64,000 bases of DNA from Burkholderiaceae bacterium (GTDB lineage: Bacteria; Pseudomonadota; Gammaproteobacteria; Burkholderiales; Burkholderiaceae_A), in assembly GCA_004214155.1 (NCBI GenBank), contig SGYQ01000004.1, positions 1 to 64,000 of the forward strand, read 5' to 3'. Below the pieces are notes generated by a model. It did no database searches, had not been told where the DNA came from, and worked only from the letters and a program-made list of their open reading frames with translations. This document shows, one piece after another, positions 8,675-16,507 of the stretch. Positions within the stretch are counted from its first letter, which is position 1. Every line of letters begins with the position of its first letter. The position numbers and the translations under genes were made by a program.

Positions 8675-8711
8675 AAAAAAAAACCCGGGCTAGATATTTT
8701 ACCTACCCGGG
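8675..8711 (-). terminator. Rho-independent terminator just upstream of panE
   Basis: Read on the minus strand, CCCGGGTAG and CTAGCCCGGG pair with one bulged G and are followed by nine T. The hairpin sits directly before the panE start codon, so it must end a transcript coming from 8.7-9.0 kb rather than panE itself. Confidence 0.7.
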
Positions 8712-8716
8712 CAAAA

Positions 8717-8736
8717 TTCACCAAAAAATTGGTGAA
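8717..8736. repeat. Perfect 8-bp inverted repeat (second hairpin)
   Basis: TTCACCAA (8717-8724) and TTGGTGAA (8729-8736) form a perfect hairpin with a 4-base loop. It stands 5 bases from the CCCGGG terminator, giving two tandem hairpins at the end of a possible short minus-strand transcript. Confidence 0.7.
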
Positions 8737-8758
8737 GGAGACATCTATAGTATGCGAC

Positions 8759-8848
8759 TTAATTTGATGCATCGCCATTGAATTTAGGAATAACCCTACT
8801 ATCCAAAGGCAAAATAATTTTGTTTTTAGAACTAAAATTGTTTAACAT
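8759..8848 (-). CDS. Possible 29-residue small ORF upstream of tandem hairpins
   Basis: An ATG at 8848 opens a 29-codon frame (begins MLNNFSSKNK, ends KFNGDASN) that stops 22 bases before the first of two hairpins. TATAAT-like sequences lie at 8867-8877 on the same strand. There is no Shine-Dalgarno sequence and no recognisable homologue, so the transcript may be a non-coding RNA instead. The rest of 8849-9029 is AT-rich with nothing else I can support. Confidence 0.2.
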   Translation of the reverse strand: MLNNFSSKNKIILPLDSRVIPKFNGDASN

Positions 8849-9029
8849 CTTTTAAAAATACATTAAATTATATTATATTTCACTAAAAATATAAGATGGT
8901 TTTTTTTAGATTTTTTTATTAACTTTGTAAAAGATTAAAAACTATTACACGTAGACCTTGAACCAATTTAGAGTAAACATCGTCTTTTAAAGGCTATTTT
9001 AAGCACACATAATGGAAAAATTCTCGAAG

Positions 9030-9236
9030 TTACGACCGTTTAAGGCAAAATTCAATTGCTTCCAATTGTTTGACGCCTAACTCGTCGCCTGGCCCTTTAT
9101 CTGACTTATCTATCCCAATTGGGAAAGAATCAATACAGGAATAGAGCAAATCTGGGTCTGATCTTACGAATTGACTGCAACTGTACAGGAAACTCAGACA
9201 ACCAATGAAAACCGTAAAAAATAATTTTTTTTTCAT
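9030..9236 (-). CDS. Small putative lipoprotein
   Basis: A 68-residue protein with a lysine-rich N-terminus, a hydrophobic stretch and the lipobox LYSC (cysteine near residue 20), so it is probably a lipid-anchored periplasmic or outer-membrane protein. The mature part is only about 48 residues with two further cysteines (LLYSCIDS, EFCLKRS). No family is recognised. It starts 3 bases after the FKBP gene stops on the same strand, so the two are one operon and may work together in the envelope. Confidence 0.65.
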   Translation of the reverse strand: MKKKLFFTVFIGCLSFLYSCSQFVRSDPDLLYSCIDSFPIGIDKSDKGPGDELGVKQLEAIEFCLKRS

Positions 9237-9239
9237 CAG

Positions 9240-9692
9240 TTATTCAACATTTATAAGCTCAACATCAAATAAAAGGGTTGCATTAGGTGGGATTACACCG
9301 CCCGCACCTCTACTTCCGTATCCGAGATCAGGTGGTATGATGAGAGTGCGATTACCACCAACTTTCATTCCCTCAACTCCCTGGTCCCAACCTTGAATGA
9401 CCATACCTCTACCTAGTCCAAACTGAAAAGTTTGTCCGCGATCCTTAGAACTATCAAACTTTATTCCTTTACCCTGAGGTTTTGAGGGATCGTAAAGCCA
9501 CCCGCTGTAATGCACCGTTACTGACGCTCCCCTTTTTGCGGTCTCACCATCTCCCACAACGCTATCGATCTTATGCATTTCGCTTAAAGGTAAGGCAGGT
9601 AAATCCCCTTTATTCACAGCTAATGATGGAGTTGCAGCCAACCAACCTAACGCAAAAAATCCCGCAACTTTATTTAAAATCTTTCTGATCAT
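9240..9692 (-). CDS. FKBP-type peptidyl-prolyl cis-trans isomerase, exported
   Basis: About 150 residues: an N-terminal hydrophobic signal ending near SLAVNKG, then a complete FKBP domain. The family hallmarks are all present: VTVHYSGWLYD, IKFDSSKDR, the core VIQGWDQGVEGMKVGG, and the end LGYGSRGAGGVIPPNATL. It should catalyse proline isomerisation in folding envelope proteins. I choose the second ATG, which has GGAGG 9 bases upstream; the first ATG lies only 3 bases after that site. It is followed by the small lipoprotein gene. Confidence 0.9.
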   Translation of the reverse strand: MIRKILNKVAGFFALGWLAATPSLAVNKGDLPALPLSEMHKIDSVVGDGETAKRGASVTVHYSGWLYDPSKPQGKGIKFDSSKDRGQTFQFGLGRGMVIQGWDQGVEGMKVGGNRTLIIPPDLGYGSRGAGGVIPPNATLLFDVELINVE

Positions 9693-9710
9693 ACACATTA
9701 TCCTCCATTA

Positions 9711-9738
9711 AAAAAAAGGAAGACAAAGTCTTCCTTTT
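9711..9738 (-). terminator. Rho-independent terminator of the phasin gene
   Basis: AAAAGGAAGAC (9714-9724) and GTCTTCCTTTT (9728-9738) form a perfect 11-bp stem with a 3-base loop. On the minus strand a T-run follows. It lies between the phasin stop and the FKBP gene. Confidence 0.85.
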
Positions 9739-9756
9739 AATGGTATCACAACCTGG

Positions 9757-10326
9757 TTAGGCCGCCTTTTTTCCTTTCGCTTTTCCTACCGGCTGAGAAA
9801 CAACCGATTCACCAGCTTTTGAAGCAGCTTCAATGTTGCTATCGACAATATCAAAAACTTGCTTAGCTGCTTTTGTCATGGACTCGTAAGTAGAAGAAGA
9901 CGCAGCTAACGATGATTTTGTCATAGCAACTACACCCTCAGTTCCTGCGGGAGCGTTTTTGCTCATCTCCTCGACCTGATCGTTAATTACCTTATTCATT
10001 TCTTCACTCTCAGCCTCGACATATTCAGACCCTGTTTTTAAAAAGTCAGAATTAATTTTATAAACTTCTTTAAAATATGCTGAAATTTTTGCAGGAACGG
10101 GACCCGCCGATTTCTGCGCAAATTCCATGAACTCTTTGGGATCCTTAATATCTAGCATCGAAACAATGGCTTCGCTTGTATCAGCCATCGAGCTTTTTGT
10201 GTGTTTAATATTGAGGTCGTTAAGTTGCTCGAACTTTTCGAATGCCATTCCCGAAAAATCAGTCCATGTCCCACTCGATTTCTTTAAAAAGCTATAATAG
10301 TAATCAACTACTGGTAATGTTGTCAT
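9757..10326 (-). CDS. Phasin family protein (polyhydroxyalkanoate granule-associated)
   Basis: The 189-residue protein is helical, polar and free of cysteine, with a long amphipathic middle part (PVPAKISAYFKEVYKIN and following) and an Ala/Lys-rich tail ending GKAKGKKAA, the make-up of gammaproteobacterial phasins. Phasins coat polyhydroxyalkanoate granules and set their number and size. AAGGAG lies 6 bases before the ATG. A TTGACA/TAATAT promoter overlapped by a 31-bp dyad precedes it, and a strong terminator follows, so it is a single, tightly controlled gene. No PHA synthase gene lies in the window, so the storage role rests on the family alone. Confidence 0.8.
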   Translation of the reverse strand: MTTLPVVDYYYSFLKKSSGTWTDFSGMAFEKFEQLNDLNIKHTKSSMADTSEAIVSMLDIKDPKEFMEFAQKSAGPVPAKISAYFKEVYKINSDFLKTGSEYVEAESEEMNKVINDQVEEMSKNAPAGTEGVVAMTKSSLAASSSTYESMTKAAKQVFDIVDSNIEAASKAGESVVSQPVGKAKGKKAA

Positions 10327-10359
10327 ATAAGTCTCCTTGTAAAAAAAGAAAAAAAATGA

Positions 10360-10390
10360 TGCGTTGCAATAATATTATTGTTGCAACGCA
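10360..10390. promoter_or_regulatory. 31-bp dyad operator overlapping the phasin promoter
   Basis: TGCGTTGCAA (10360-10369) and TTGCAACGCA (10381-10390) are perfect inverted arms, and the 11-base centre is itself palindromic except for one T/G pair. Each arm contains the palindrome TTGCAA. The dyad covers the promoter spacer, the -10 element and the likely start of transcription, the position of a repressor site. By analogy with TGCA-rich PhaR sites at phasin genes, PhaR is the first candidate. The same dyad also lies upstream of the divergent SDR pseudogene. Confidence 0.6.
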
Positions 10391-10400
10391 CAAATGTCAA
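10372..10400 (-). promoter_or_regulatory. Sigma-70 promoter of the phasin gene
   Basis: On the minus strand a perfect -35 TTGACA (10400-10395) is followed after 17 bases by TAATAT (10377-10372). The start codon at 10326 lies about 46 bases downstream of the -10 element, with a normal ribosome site. Confidence 0.65.
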
Positions 10401-10407
10401 GCTTTTT

Positions 10408-11096
10408 ATGAAAAATATTTTTATAACAAGTGCTAACCGAGCCATCGGGTTTTTTCTAACCAAAGAATTGCTCAAACGCGGGCATTCAGTTATTGGTACA
10501 TACAGAAAAACCATTGATAACAATAACTTACAAAAACTAAAATCAGCCTTTCCATCAACATTAAACCTTACCTAACTTGATGTGAAAACCATAGAGCAAG
10601 ATGAATTGACGGGCTATTTAGATTCCTTCAAAGCCATTGATATACTTATTAACAACTCTGGAATTTTATATTGTGGCAATGGTGACTTCGAAAAATTAAA
10701 AATTGACGACCTCTTACGTTCGATTGAAGTCAACACCTTAGGGCGATGAAAATTACGCACTTGTCATTACCCAAATTGGCCGAGTCTGCAAACCCGTGTG
10801 TATTCCATATGACAAGCCAGATGGGATCCATAGCTGACAATCTGAGCGGAGGCTACTACTTCTATCGTATCTCAGAAGCAGCCTTGAATATGTTTAATAA
10901 GTCTTTTTCTAAAGATTATCCACATATTCTATCGATAGTTATACATCCGGGATGGGTAAGAACAGACATGGCCGAAATCATGACCCCTATTTCTCCAGAA
11001 ATTGCAGCGATCAATATTTCTGATCTGGTCCTAACCGCAAATAATCTCAGTAGCGGAAATTTTTATAACAATAAAGGAGAAATTCTGCCCTGGTGA
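10408..11096 (+). pseudogene. Short-chain dehydrogenase/reductase pseudogene (C-factor-like)
   Basis: The reading frame encodes a recognisable SDR but is broken twice. The N-terminal part (FITSANRAIGFFLTKELLKRG) ends at an in-frame TAA at 10573-10575; the same frame then continues with LDVKT and DILINNSGILY up to VNTLG. Near 10745 the frame shifts by one base into MKITHLSLPKL and on to the end (IHPGWVRTDMAE). The catalytic YxxxK is also damaged: it reads YRISE, with glutamate for lysine. The Rossmann loop is degenerate as well. Three independent lesions make a sequencing error unlikely. Confidence 0.85.
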
Positions 11097-11097
11097 T

Positions 11098-11700
11098 TTA
11101 ATTTTTTGCTGTTACCTTGAAAATAATCTCGTTCCTACGCAGCCACGGCAATGTAAATGGATCGTTGTATCGCGCTATCTGTTGTGGCCCGGCTATTTCA
11201 AAATTCTGTTTTTCAAGCCAAGCCTTTAACTCTTCCGTTTTTTTTTGGATCTTCGAGTCGGTAGTGAATCCACTAAAAATTATTACTGCCGCAAGATGAG
11301 CCTCAATTTTCTTTAACGAGACGCCACTATTGTTGGGCACTGGCAATTGACTCATATCGTAATTACTCGGCATCACGAAATGAAGCACCCAACCTTCATT
11401 ATCAGGTTTGACAGTAACTGGCGCTGTCATCTGGATTTTCTCACTCTGGCCAATTGAATTTTTATTTTCGCCAAAAATATATCCTGCAACCCTACGAAAA
11501 CCTTTTCTACTTGCAGTATCAAAAGATCCCTCAACACCAGTCTCGGCAACCAAGTATTCATCATAGCTACGAATTTCCAACTCACCTGCATCAACCAATA
11601 TTTTAAATTTTGGTTCTTCAATAGCCATTACTTGACAAGAAAAAAAGAAAGATACAAATATGCAAAAGAATACATTAACCTTAAGAACCTTGGACCCCAT
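11098..11700 (-). CDS. SOUL family heme-binding-like protein, exported
   Basis: The 200-residue protein has an N-terminal signal peptide ending near VMAIEEP and then a full SOUL/HBP domain. Typical segments are the opening FKILVDAGELEIRSYDEYLV, the MTAPV motif in KIQMTAPVTV, HFVMPSNY, and the closing ARYNDPFTLPWLRRNEI. Bacterial SOUL proteins are widespread; heme or porphyrin binding is shown for some relatives only, so the ligand here is unproven. It ends 1 base from the SDR pseudogene on the other strand and stands downstream of the molybdenum hydroxylase operon, from which it is separated by 40 bases. Confidence 0.85.
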   Translation of the reverse strand: MGSKVLKVNVFFCIFVSFFFSCQVMAIEEPKFKILVDAGELEIRSYDEYLVAETGVEGSFDTASRKGFRRVAGYIFGENKNSIGQSEKIQMTAPVTVKPDNEGWVLHFVMPSNYDMSQLPVPNNSGVSLKKIEAHLAAVIIFSGFTTDSKIQKKTEELKAWLEKQNFEIAGPQQIARYNDPFTLPWLRRNEIIFKVTAKN

Positions 11701-11740
11701 ACTTTATTGTAACAAATCAGAAAAACTTTAATGGGTAATG

Positions 11741-12319
11741 TTAAAAAGAGTTTTGACTTAGGAAATCCCTAAAATCGTCTTTAAAGTCAATGTCAAAGGA
11801 TGCATTATCTAACTCGCAAGGGATAACAAAATTACAATTTTTTCTGATTATTTCCCTTGCACCGATGTCCCCTTTCAAATGAATGAGTTGCTCAAAGTAT
11901 GTTCGTGGAAAGATCGCAGGTGGTCCTTTTTTATAGTCGTAGCTACTAACTACTATCTTTTCTCCATCATAAACGTCTACCAACTTTTGATAATCTTGCT
12001 CATTAAGTTTGACTTGATCTCCGAGGGTGATTAAAATGCCAGAACATTTGGGTTGATTTTCCATCTCAGTTGCAACACAAGATATTGAGGATCCTAATCC
12101 CATACTCCATTGTCTGTTGTAAATTGTATTTACTTCCTGAAAATCTCTCGCTATAAATTCGGCATTTGACCCTAATACAAGATACGTTCTGCCTTCTAAG
12201 ACGTTGTTAAGTATATTGTATGAGCGGAGAGCCATTGATACCCCATCAATTTTCGCTAGTTGTTTGATATCACCAAATCTCCGACTAGCGCCCGCAGCCA
12301 TAACGAATCCATATATCAC
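11741..12319 (-). CDS. MocA-like molybdenum cofactor cytidylyltransferase (MobA-like NTP transferase)
   Basis: About 192 residues. The nucleotidyltransferase loop is FVMAAGASRRFGDIKQL, and later come GLGSSISC, LGDQV and GPPAIFPR, all as in MocA-type proteins that make molybdopterin cytosine dinucleotide for molybdenum hydroxylases. It is the last gene of the operon with the hydroxylase subunits and XdhC, which fits cofactor supply for that enzyme. I place the start at the GTG with GAGGAG 8 bases upstream, 2 bases after the XdhC stop; a GTG three codons earlier would overlap xdhC. Confidence 0.82.
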   Translation of the reverse strand: MIYGFVMAAGASRRFGDIKQLAKIDGVSMALRSYNILNNVLEGRTYLVLGSNAEFIARDFQEVNTIYNRQWSMGLGSSISCVATEMENQPKCSGILITLGDQVKLNEQDYQKLVDVYDGEKIVVSSYDYKKGPPAIFPRTYFEQLIHLKGDIGAREIIRKNCNFVIPCELDNASFDIDFKDDFRDFLSQNSF

Positions 12320-12321
12320 TA

Positions 12322-13296
12322 CTAACACTCCTCGTCATCTAAAGAGTAAAACTTTTCGTGACATTGTGAAATAATTGAAAGCGCTATACTCTCTGGCAAA
12401 GACCCTCCAATATTTAAACCAGCTGGTCCAAGCACAGGATTCCTTAAATCCTTTTTCTTCAAGTTAATCAGCCTCCGAATTTCTTGAAACCTCTTCTTTG
12501 GACCTAGGAGACCAATATACTCAAGCTCTAGCTTTTGCACAAAAAGTAAACTCTCTGAGTCGAGTTTAATACTGTGTCCCATTATTACGGCACCTCTGAC
12601 GCCCGACTTTCTTGCATATTTAAGAAGATTTTCATCGATACTTTTACCTAAAAAATCAGCGCTCGGAAATCTTTCCAACCTCGCATTAGCAGGACGGGGA
12701 TCTATGACAGAAACATACCAACCCAGTATTTTTGCAAAGTTAACAAGTGGTACCACATCCAAACCTCCACCAAAAATCATAATGTGCGGGTCTACAGAAA
12801 CGAAAGATACGAGAGATTCCGTTTCACCAGATTTTTCTAAATAACTAGAAACAGGTTTTGAGGTTGGGTTTTCAACAAACGACATAAAGTTTGAGCTAAT
12901 ATCTTGACGTAACACTCCACCTACCCGCCTCTTCAGGGAGGAAAATATTCGTTGTAATACATCCTTATTAGATTCAGTCACATTTTGCAATAGTATGTAG
13001 ACTTTCCCGCCGCATCCTACTCCAATTTTATGTGCGATACCGTCTTCATCAAAACTGTCATAGACTACTGTTTTGGACTGTTTTGTTTGCATAACTTTTC
13101 TCGCATTTAAGACAATGTCCGACTCAAGACATCCTCCGCTCAGCAAACCATAATAGTTCCCAAACTCATTTATTAGCATGTGAGCACCTGCTTTTCTGTA
13201 AGCAGAACCTTCCGTCTTATAAACAGTACCTAAAACCCAGTTCACTTCTTCGTTAGAGGTTTTCCAGTTATTCAGAAGATTGGATAAGTTGTTCAC
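12322..13296 (-). CDS. xdhC: XdhC family molybdenum cofactor insertion protein
   Basis: The 324-residue protein has the XdhC/CoxI N-terminal part (VLGTVYKTEGSAYRKAGAHM, then GLLSGGCLESDI with the conserved cysteine) and the C-terminal Rossmann domain (HIMIFGGGLDVVPL, then GLLGPKKR). XdhC binds the molybdenum cofactor, helps its sulfuration and hands it to the hydroxylase apoenzyme. It lies between the Mo subunit gene and the MocA-like gene on the same strand, which matches that job. The start is GTG, with GAGG only 2 bases upstream, so initiation may be weak. Confidence 0.87.
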   Translation of the reverse strand: MNNLSNLLNNWKTSNEEVNWVLGTVYKTEGSAYRKAGAHMLINEFGNYYGLLSGGCLESDIVLNARKVMQTKQSKTVVYDSFDEDGIAHKIGVGCGGKVYILLQNVTESNKDVLQRIFSSLKRRVGGVLRQDISSNFMSFVENPTSKPVSSYLEKSGETESLVSFVSVDPHIMIFGGGLDVVPLVNFAKILGWYVSVIDPRPANARLERFPSADFLGKSIDENLLKYARKSGVRGAVIMGHSIKLDSESLLFVQKLELEYIGLLGPKKRFQEIRRLINLKKKDLRNPVLGPAGLNIGGSLPESIALSIISQCHEKFYSLDDEEC

Positions 13297-13338
13297 TACC
13301 TCAAAGCTTTTTAGAAATCAATAACCCTCGACTATAAT

Positions 13339-15546
13339 CTATACAAAAACAAAACCAGACTTGCTAATTGGCAAAGTTGTAATTCTTTGTCCAGTTTTTG
13401 CATAAAGGGCGTTTATCAGTGCAGGCGCTGCAATCGGCGTTCCTGGTTCACCGATTCCACCAGGAGCCTCGGCAGAGGCTACAATTTTTACATCGATTTT
13501 AGGCATCTGATTAATTCTCAAAGTCTCGTAGTTGGGAAAATTACTCTCCATAACTACGCCATTTTCAAAATTAAGCTCACTGTATATAGCAGCACTGAGA
13601 CCGTATCCAATACCCCCTTCGATCTGGGCTTTTATAACGTCAGGATTGATTGCGGTTCCGCAATCTACAGCGACGAACATCCTGTCAATATGAACTTCTT
13701 TTTCAGATACACTCACATCCGCAACAACTGCTAAAAAAGTTCCAAATGTATAGCTAGCAGCAAATCCTCGTCGTTGACCCTTTTCCCAACCAGAAAAATC
13801 TCTAACAACCCTCATCACATTTGCGAATCGTTCGTGTTCCCTTTTTGTTCCCGATTTCAAAAGATCAAGTCTGTAATCAATAGGATCTCTTCCAGCTCTA
13901 GCAGCCACCATATCAATCAAGGTTTCCATAGTGAATACGTTTTGAGTGTGCCCTACGGCACGCCACCATAAAACCGGAATTGGACTCAAAAAGTCGCTAT
14001 GGCCTATAGCCAAATTTTCTATGCCATAGAGAGTGTCACTTATGTTTTCTACCGACCAATGATCAACCCCGTCTTTCACGAACATCTTCTCTAAAAAGGT
14101 TCCTTTTGCAATTGACTTGCAAGAAGAACGGTGATCCCATGCGACTATATTTCCGGTTTTGTCCAATCCGATTTTAGCTCGTTGCAAATGCATCGGACGA
14201 TACCATCCTCCTTTGATATCATCCTCTCGTGTAAACATGAGTTTTACGGGCGTTTCACGCCCCAACAAATCAAATGCGAGCGCTGCGTCTACATGATAAT
14301 CTGATGTAGGAGTGATTCTTCTTCCAAAAGAACCCCCTGCATAATATGTTTTTATTTCTATCTGTTCGGGCTTTAATTTGAGAACATTTGCAAGAGCGCC
14401 TTGAGTAATCGTCGGAATTTGGCACCCATCATGTAAACGAATTCCCCCATTTCGGGTTGGCTCAATAACACAATTCACTGGCTCCATTGGCGCATGTGCA
14501 AGAAACGGAAGCAGAAAATCTGCCTCAACAAATGTCTCTGTCTTCTTAATGTCTTCAACCGCTTCCGACGTGCTATATTGCTTGTTCACTTCATAAGTTG
14601 GCTGTTCAAGCAGTTTTTTATGTTCCGAAACCAGTTGATCAGTGCTTCGGGTTTCTGCGTCAGTTTCGTCCCAACGGGCAACTATTTTCTTCTTTGCCTG
14701 TAGAACAGCCCACGTATTGTTACCAAAAACTGCGACTCCACTACCATTTGGGAGAGCCTTTGCACTGATAAAACCATTAACCTTCTCGGCTTCAGAACTG
14801 GAAAATGACTTCAACTTTCCTCCAAATTTTGGACTTCTACAGATTGAGACGTAAACCATTCCTGGTATCTGTACATCCAATGCATAAACCGCCCTTCCGG
14901 TTGTTTTGTCAAAGTTGTCTTTCCGATTTAATTTTTCATTGCCAATATATTGAAACTCGTCAATGTTTTTTAATTTTGGCTCCTTTGTAATCTGATATTT
15001 CCTCGCCAAAGCAATAAGCTCACCAAAATGGGCCTTATTTGAACCAGCTGAAACTATGCCGTTATCAATTCTGACAGAATCTTCGGATACACTCCATTTA
15101 TCAGCTGCAGCCTTAACTATGATTTCTCGAGCTGCGGCACCCGCCTTGCGGTAGTCTAAAAACCCACCGCCCCGAATCGATAAAGAACCACCCGTACCTT
15201 GTGCGCCCAATCCCTTATTGATGTACTTTTCGGTATTAACTGGAGCAAATTCGTACCTCATGGTTTCATAGTTTGCGTTCATTTCCTCTGCAACCAGTGT
15301 CGTAAAACCTGTAGTTACACCTTGCCCCATCTCAAAAGCCTTTGAAATAACGGTTACCGTTCCATTTCTTTCAATCCTGACTAGAGGAGTAACCTCAAGT
15401 CCCTCTAACTCATCTTGGGAAATGACTGCCAATGCTCCCTTAGTATTCAAACCAACCAACAAACCCACAGAAGTAAGAGAACTGACCTTGATAAAATCTC
15501 TTCTTGAGTTTGATTTAATATTATTTTTGCGTAGCATTTTAGTCAT
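13339..15546 (-). CDS. Molybdopterin-binding subunit of a xanthine dehydrogenase-family hydroxylase (isoquinoline 1-oxidoreductase beta-type)
   Basis: About 735 residues. It begins with a Tat-type signal, SRRDFIKVSSLTSVG, so the folded enzyme is exported to the periplasm. Molybdopterin-site motifs include AGGSFGRRITPTSDYHVDA and the C-terminal GIGEPGTPIAAPAL, whose glutamate is the catalytic base in the family. The layout, with two molybdopterin halves and no FAD domain, matches IorB-type enzymes that oxidise N-heteroaromatics or aldehydes and pass electrons to a cytochrome. The start ATG at 15546 has GGAGG 6 bases upstream and sits 1 base after the 2Fe-2S subunit stop. Substrate unknown. Confidence 0.9.
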   Translation of the reverse strand: MTKMLRKNNIKSNSRRDFIKVSSLTSVGLLVGLNTKGALAVISQDELEGLEVTPLVRIERNGTVTVISKAFEMGQGVTTGFTTLVAEEMNANYETMRYEFAPVNTEKYINKGLGAQGTGGSLSIRGGGFLDYRKAGAAAREIIVKAAADKWSVSEDSVRIDNGIVSAGSNKAHFGELIALARKYQITKEPKLKNIDEFQYIGNEKLNRKDNFDKTTGRAVYALDVQIPGMVYVSICRSPKFGGKLKSFSSSEAEKVNGFISAKALPNGSGVAVFGNNTWAVLQAKKKIVARWDETDAETRSTDQLVSEHKKLLEQPTYEVNKQYSTSEAVEDIKKTETFVEADFLLPFLAHAPMEPVNCVIEPTRNGGIRLHDGCQIPTITQGALANVLKLKPEQIEIKTYYAGGSFGRRITPTSDYHVDAALAFDLLGRETPVKLMFTREDDIKGGWYRPMHLQRAKIGLDKTGNIVAWDHRSSCKSIAKGTFLEKMFVKDGVDHWSVENISDTLYGIENLAIGHSDFLSPIPVLWWRAVGHTQNVFTMETLIDMVAARAGRDPIDYRLDLLKSGTKREHERFANVMRVVRDFSGWEKGQRRGFAASYTFGTFLAVVADVSVSEKEVHIDRMFVAVDCGTAINPDVIKAQIEGGIGYGLSAAIYSELNFENGVVMESNFPNYETLRINQMPKIDVKIVASAEAPGGIGEPGTPIAAPALINALYAKTGQRITTLPISKSGFVFV

Positions 15547-15547
15547 A

Positions 15548-16009
15548 TTAGGCCTCCAACATCTTGGCTGCTTCGCCAATAGCGTCTTTAATTCTTGTGT
15601 AACACATACACCTGCATGCGTTACCAGCCATTGCCGAATTTATATCAGATTCAGAAGGAGATTTATTCTTAGTTAAAAAAGCAGTAGCAGACATAATTTG
15701 TCCCGACTGACAAAATCCGCACTGCACAACATTGTTTTTTACCCATGCCTGCCTAACTGCAGAGGCAACGCGTCCATTCAACCCTTCAATCGTAGTAATT
15801 TCTCGATTTGCCACGTCTTCAATATTTATCGTACAAGATTTAACCGCCTTGCCATCCAGATGCACCGTGCAATTGCCACAAGAAGCAACTCCACAGCCAA
15901 ATTTTGTACCAGTCAACCCAACTTCGTCCCTTATTACCCACAAAAGCGGAGTACCTTTTCCTACTTCTAACGTTTTGGCTTCACCATTTAAAGATATATC
16001 TACTTTCAT
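15548..16009 (-). CDS. 2Fe-2S subunit of the molybdenum hydroxylase (isoquinoline 1-oxidoreductase alpha-type)
   Basis: About 153 residues with two 2Fe-2S cluster sites. The plant-type cluster has GTKFGCGVASCGNCTVH and a later cysteine in KSCTI; the C-terminal cluster has VQCGFCQSGQI and GNACRCMCYTRI. This is the small electron-transfer subunit of molybdenum hydroxylases. There is no FAD subunit gene in the operon, so electrons likely leave to an outside acceptor. The start ATG at 16009 has GGAGG 4 bases upstream; the longer frame is ignored. It is the first gene of the operon and diverges from an HxlR regulator. Confidence 0.9.
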   Translation of the reverse strand: MKVDISLNGEAKTLEVGKGTPLLWVIRDEVGLTGTKFGCGVASCGNCTVHLDGKAVKSCTINIEDVANREITTIEGLNGRVASAVRQAWVKNNVVQCGFCQSGQIMSATAFLTKNKSPSESDINSAMAGNACRCMCYTRIKDAIGEAAKMLEA

Positions 16010-16114
16010 TGAACCTCCACCCTTACAAGTTGAATCACTATATTTCAAATGATATATTATGAGTGTACATTGTAAACTAGGTACTTAAACGTAACTAGGG
16101 AAAAACTCAATAAT
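16010..16114. promoter_or_regulatory. Divergent promoter region between the hydroxylase operon and hxlR
   Basis: This 105-base gap must hold both promoters. It contains an imperfect dyad: TTACAA then TCACT (16023-16039) faces AGTG then TTGTAA (16062-16075), with gaps of 6 and 4 bases inside the arms. That is a candidate site for the HxlR protein, whose relatives bind dyads next to their own genes. The assignment is inference. Confidence 0.35.
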
Positions 16115-16507
16115 ATGGAAAAACTAAAACCAAATATTTTTGTACAGGCTTGTCCTTCGAGGGAAATTTTTGCTCGGATAAGTGGTAAGTGGACGATTAT
16201 GATACTCCTAAGTCTGGAGAAGACACCAAGGCGATTTAACGAATTAAAAAAAACTATTGATGGTATTTCTCAGAAAGTGCTTACCGAAAACCTGAGGAGT
16301 CTCGAAAGAGATGGTCTCATATTGAGAAAAGTTATAAGCTCTCGACCAATTAAAGTGGAATATTCGTCGACTCATTTAAGTATCGAACTATTGGGAATAC
16401 TGAACGGATTGAAAGACTGGACTGAGGGATCAATAAAACTAATCCTGAGAAATAATGAAAAGTATGATAGCGGGATAGTTGAAGAACAAATTCGGAAATC
16501 CGCCTGA
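16115..16507 (+). CDS. HxlR family transcriptional regulator
   Basis: The 130-residue protein is a winged-helix regulator of the HxlR type: CPSREIFARISGKWTIMILL at the start with the conserved cysteine (C13), then RFNELKKTIDGISQKVLTENL for helix-turn-helix recognition and LERDGLILRKV before the wing. HxlR proteins often sense reactive aldehydes, quinones or oxidants through that cysteine. It diverges from the molybdenum hydroxylase operon across 105 bases, so it most likely controls that operon, possibly in response to the hydroxylase substrate. Confidence 0.88.
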   Translation: MEKLKPNIFVQACPSREIFARISGKWTIMILLSLEKTPRRFNELKKTIDGISQKVLTENLRSLERDGLILRKVISSRPIKVEYSSTHLSIELLGILNGLKDWTEGSIKLILRNNEKYDSGIVEEQIRKSA

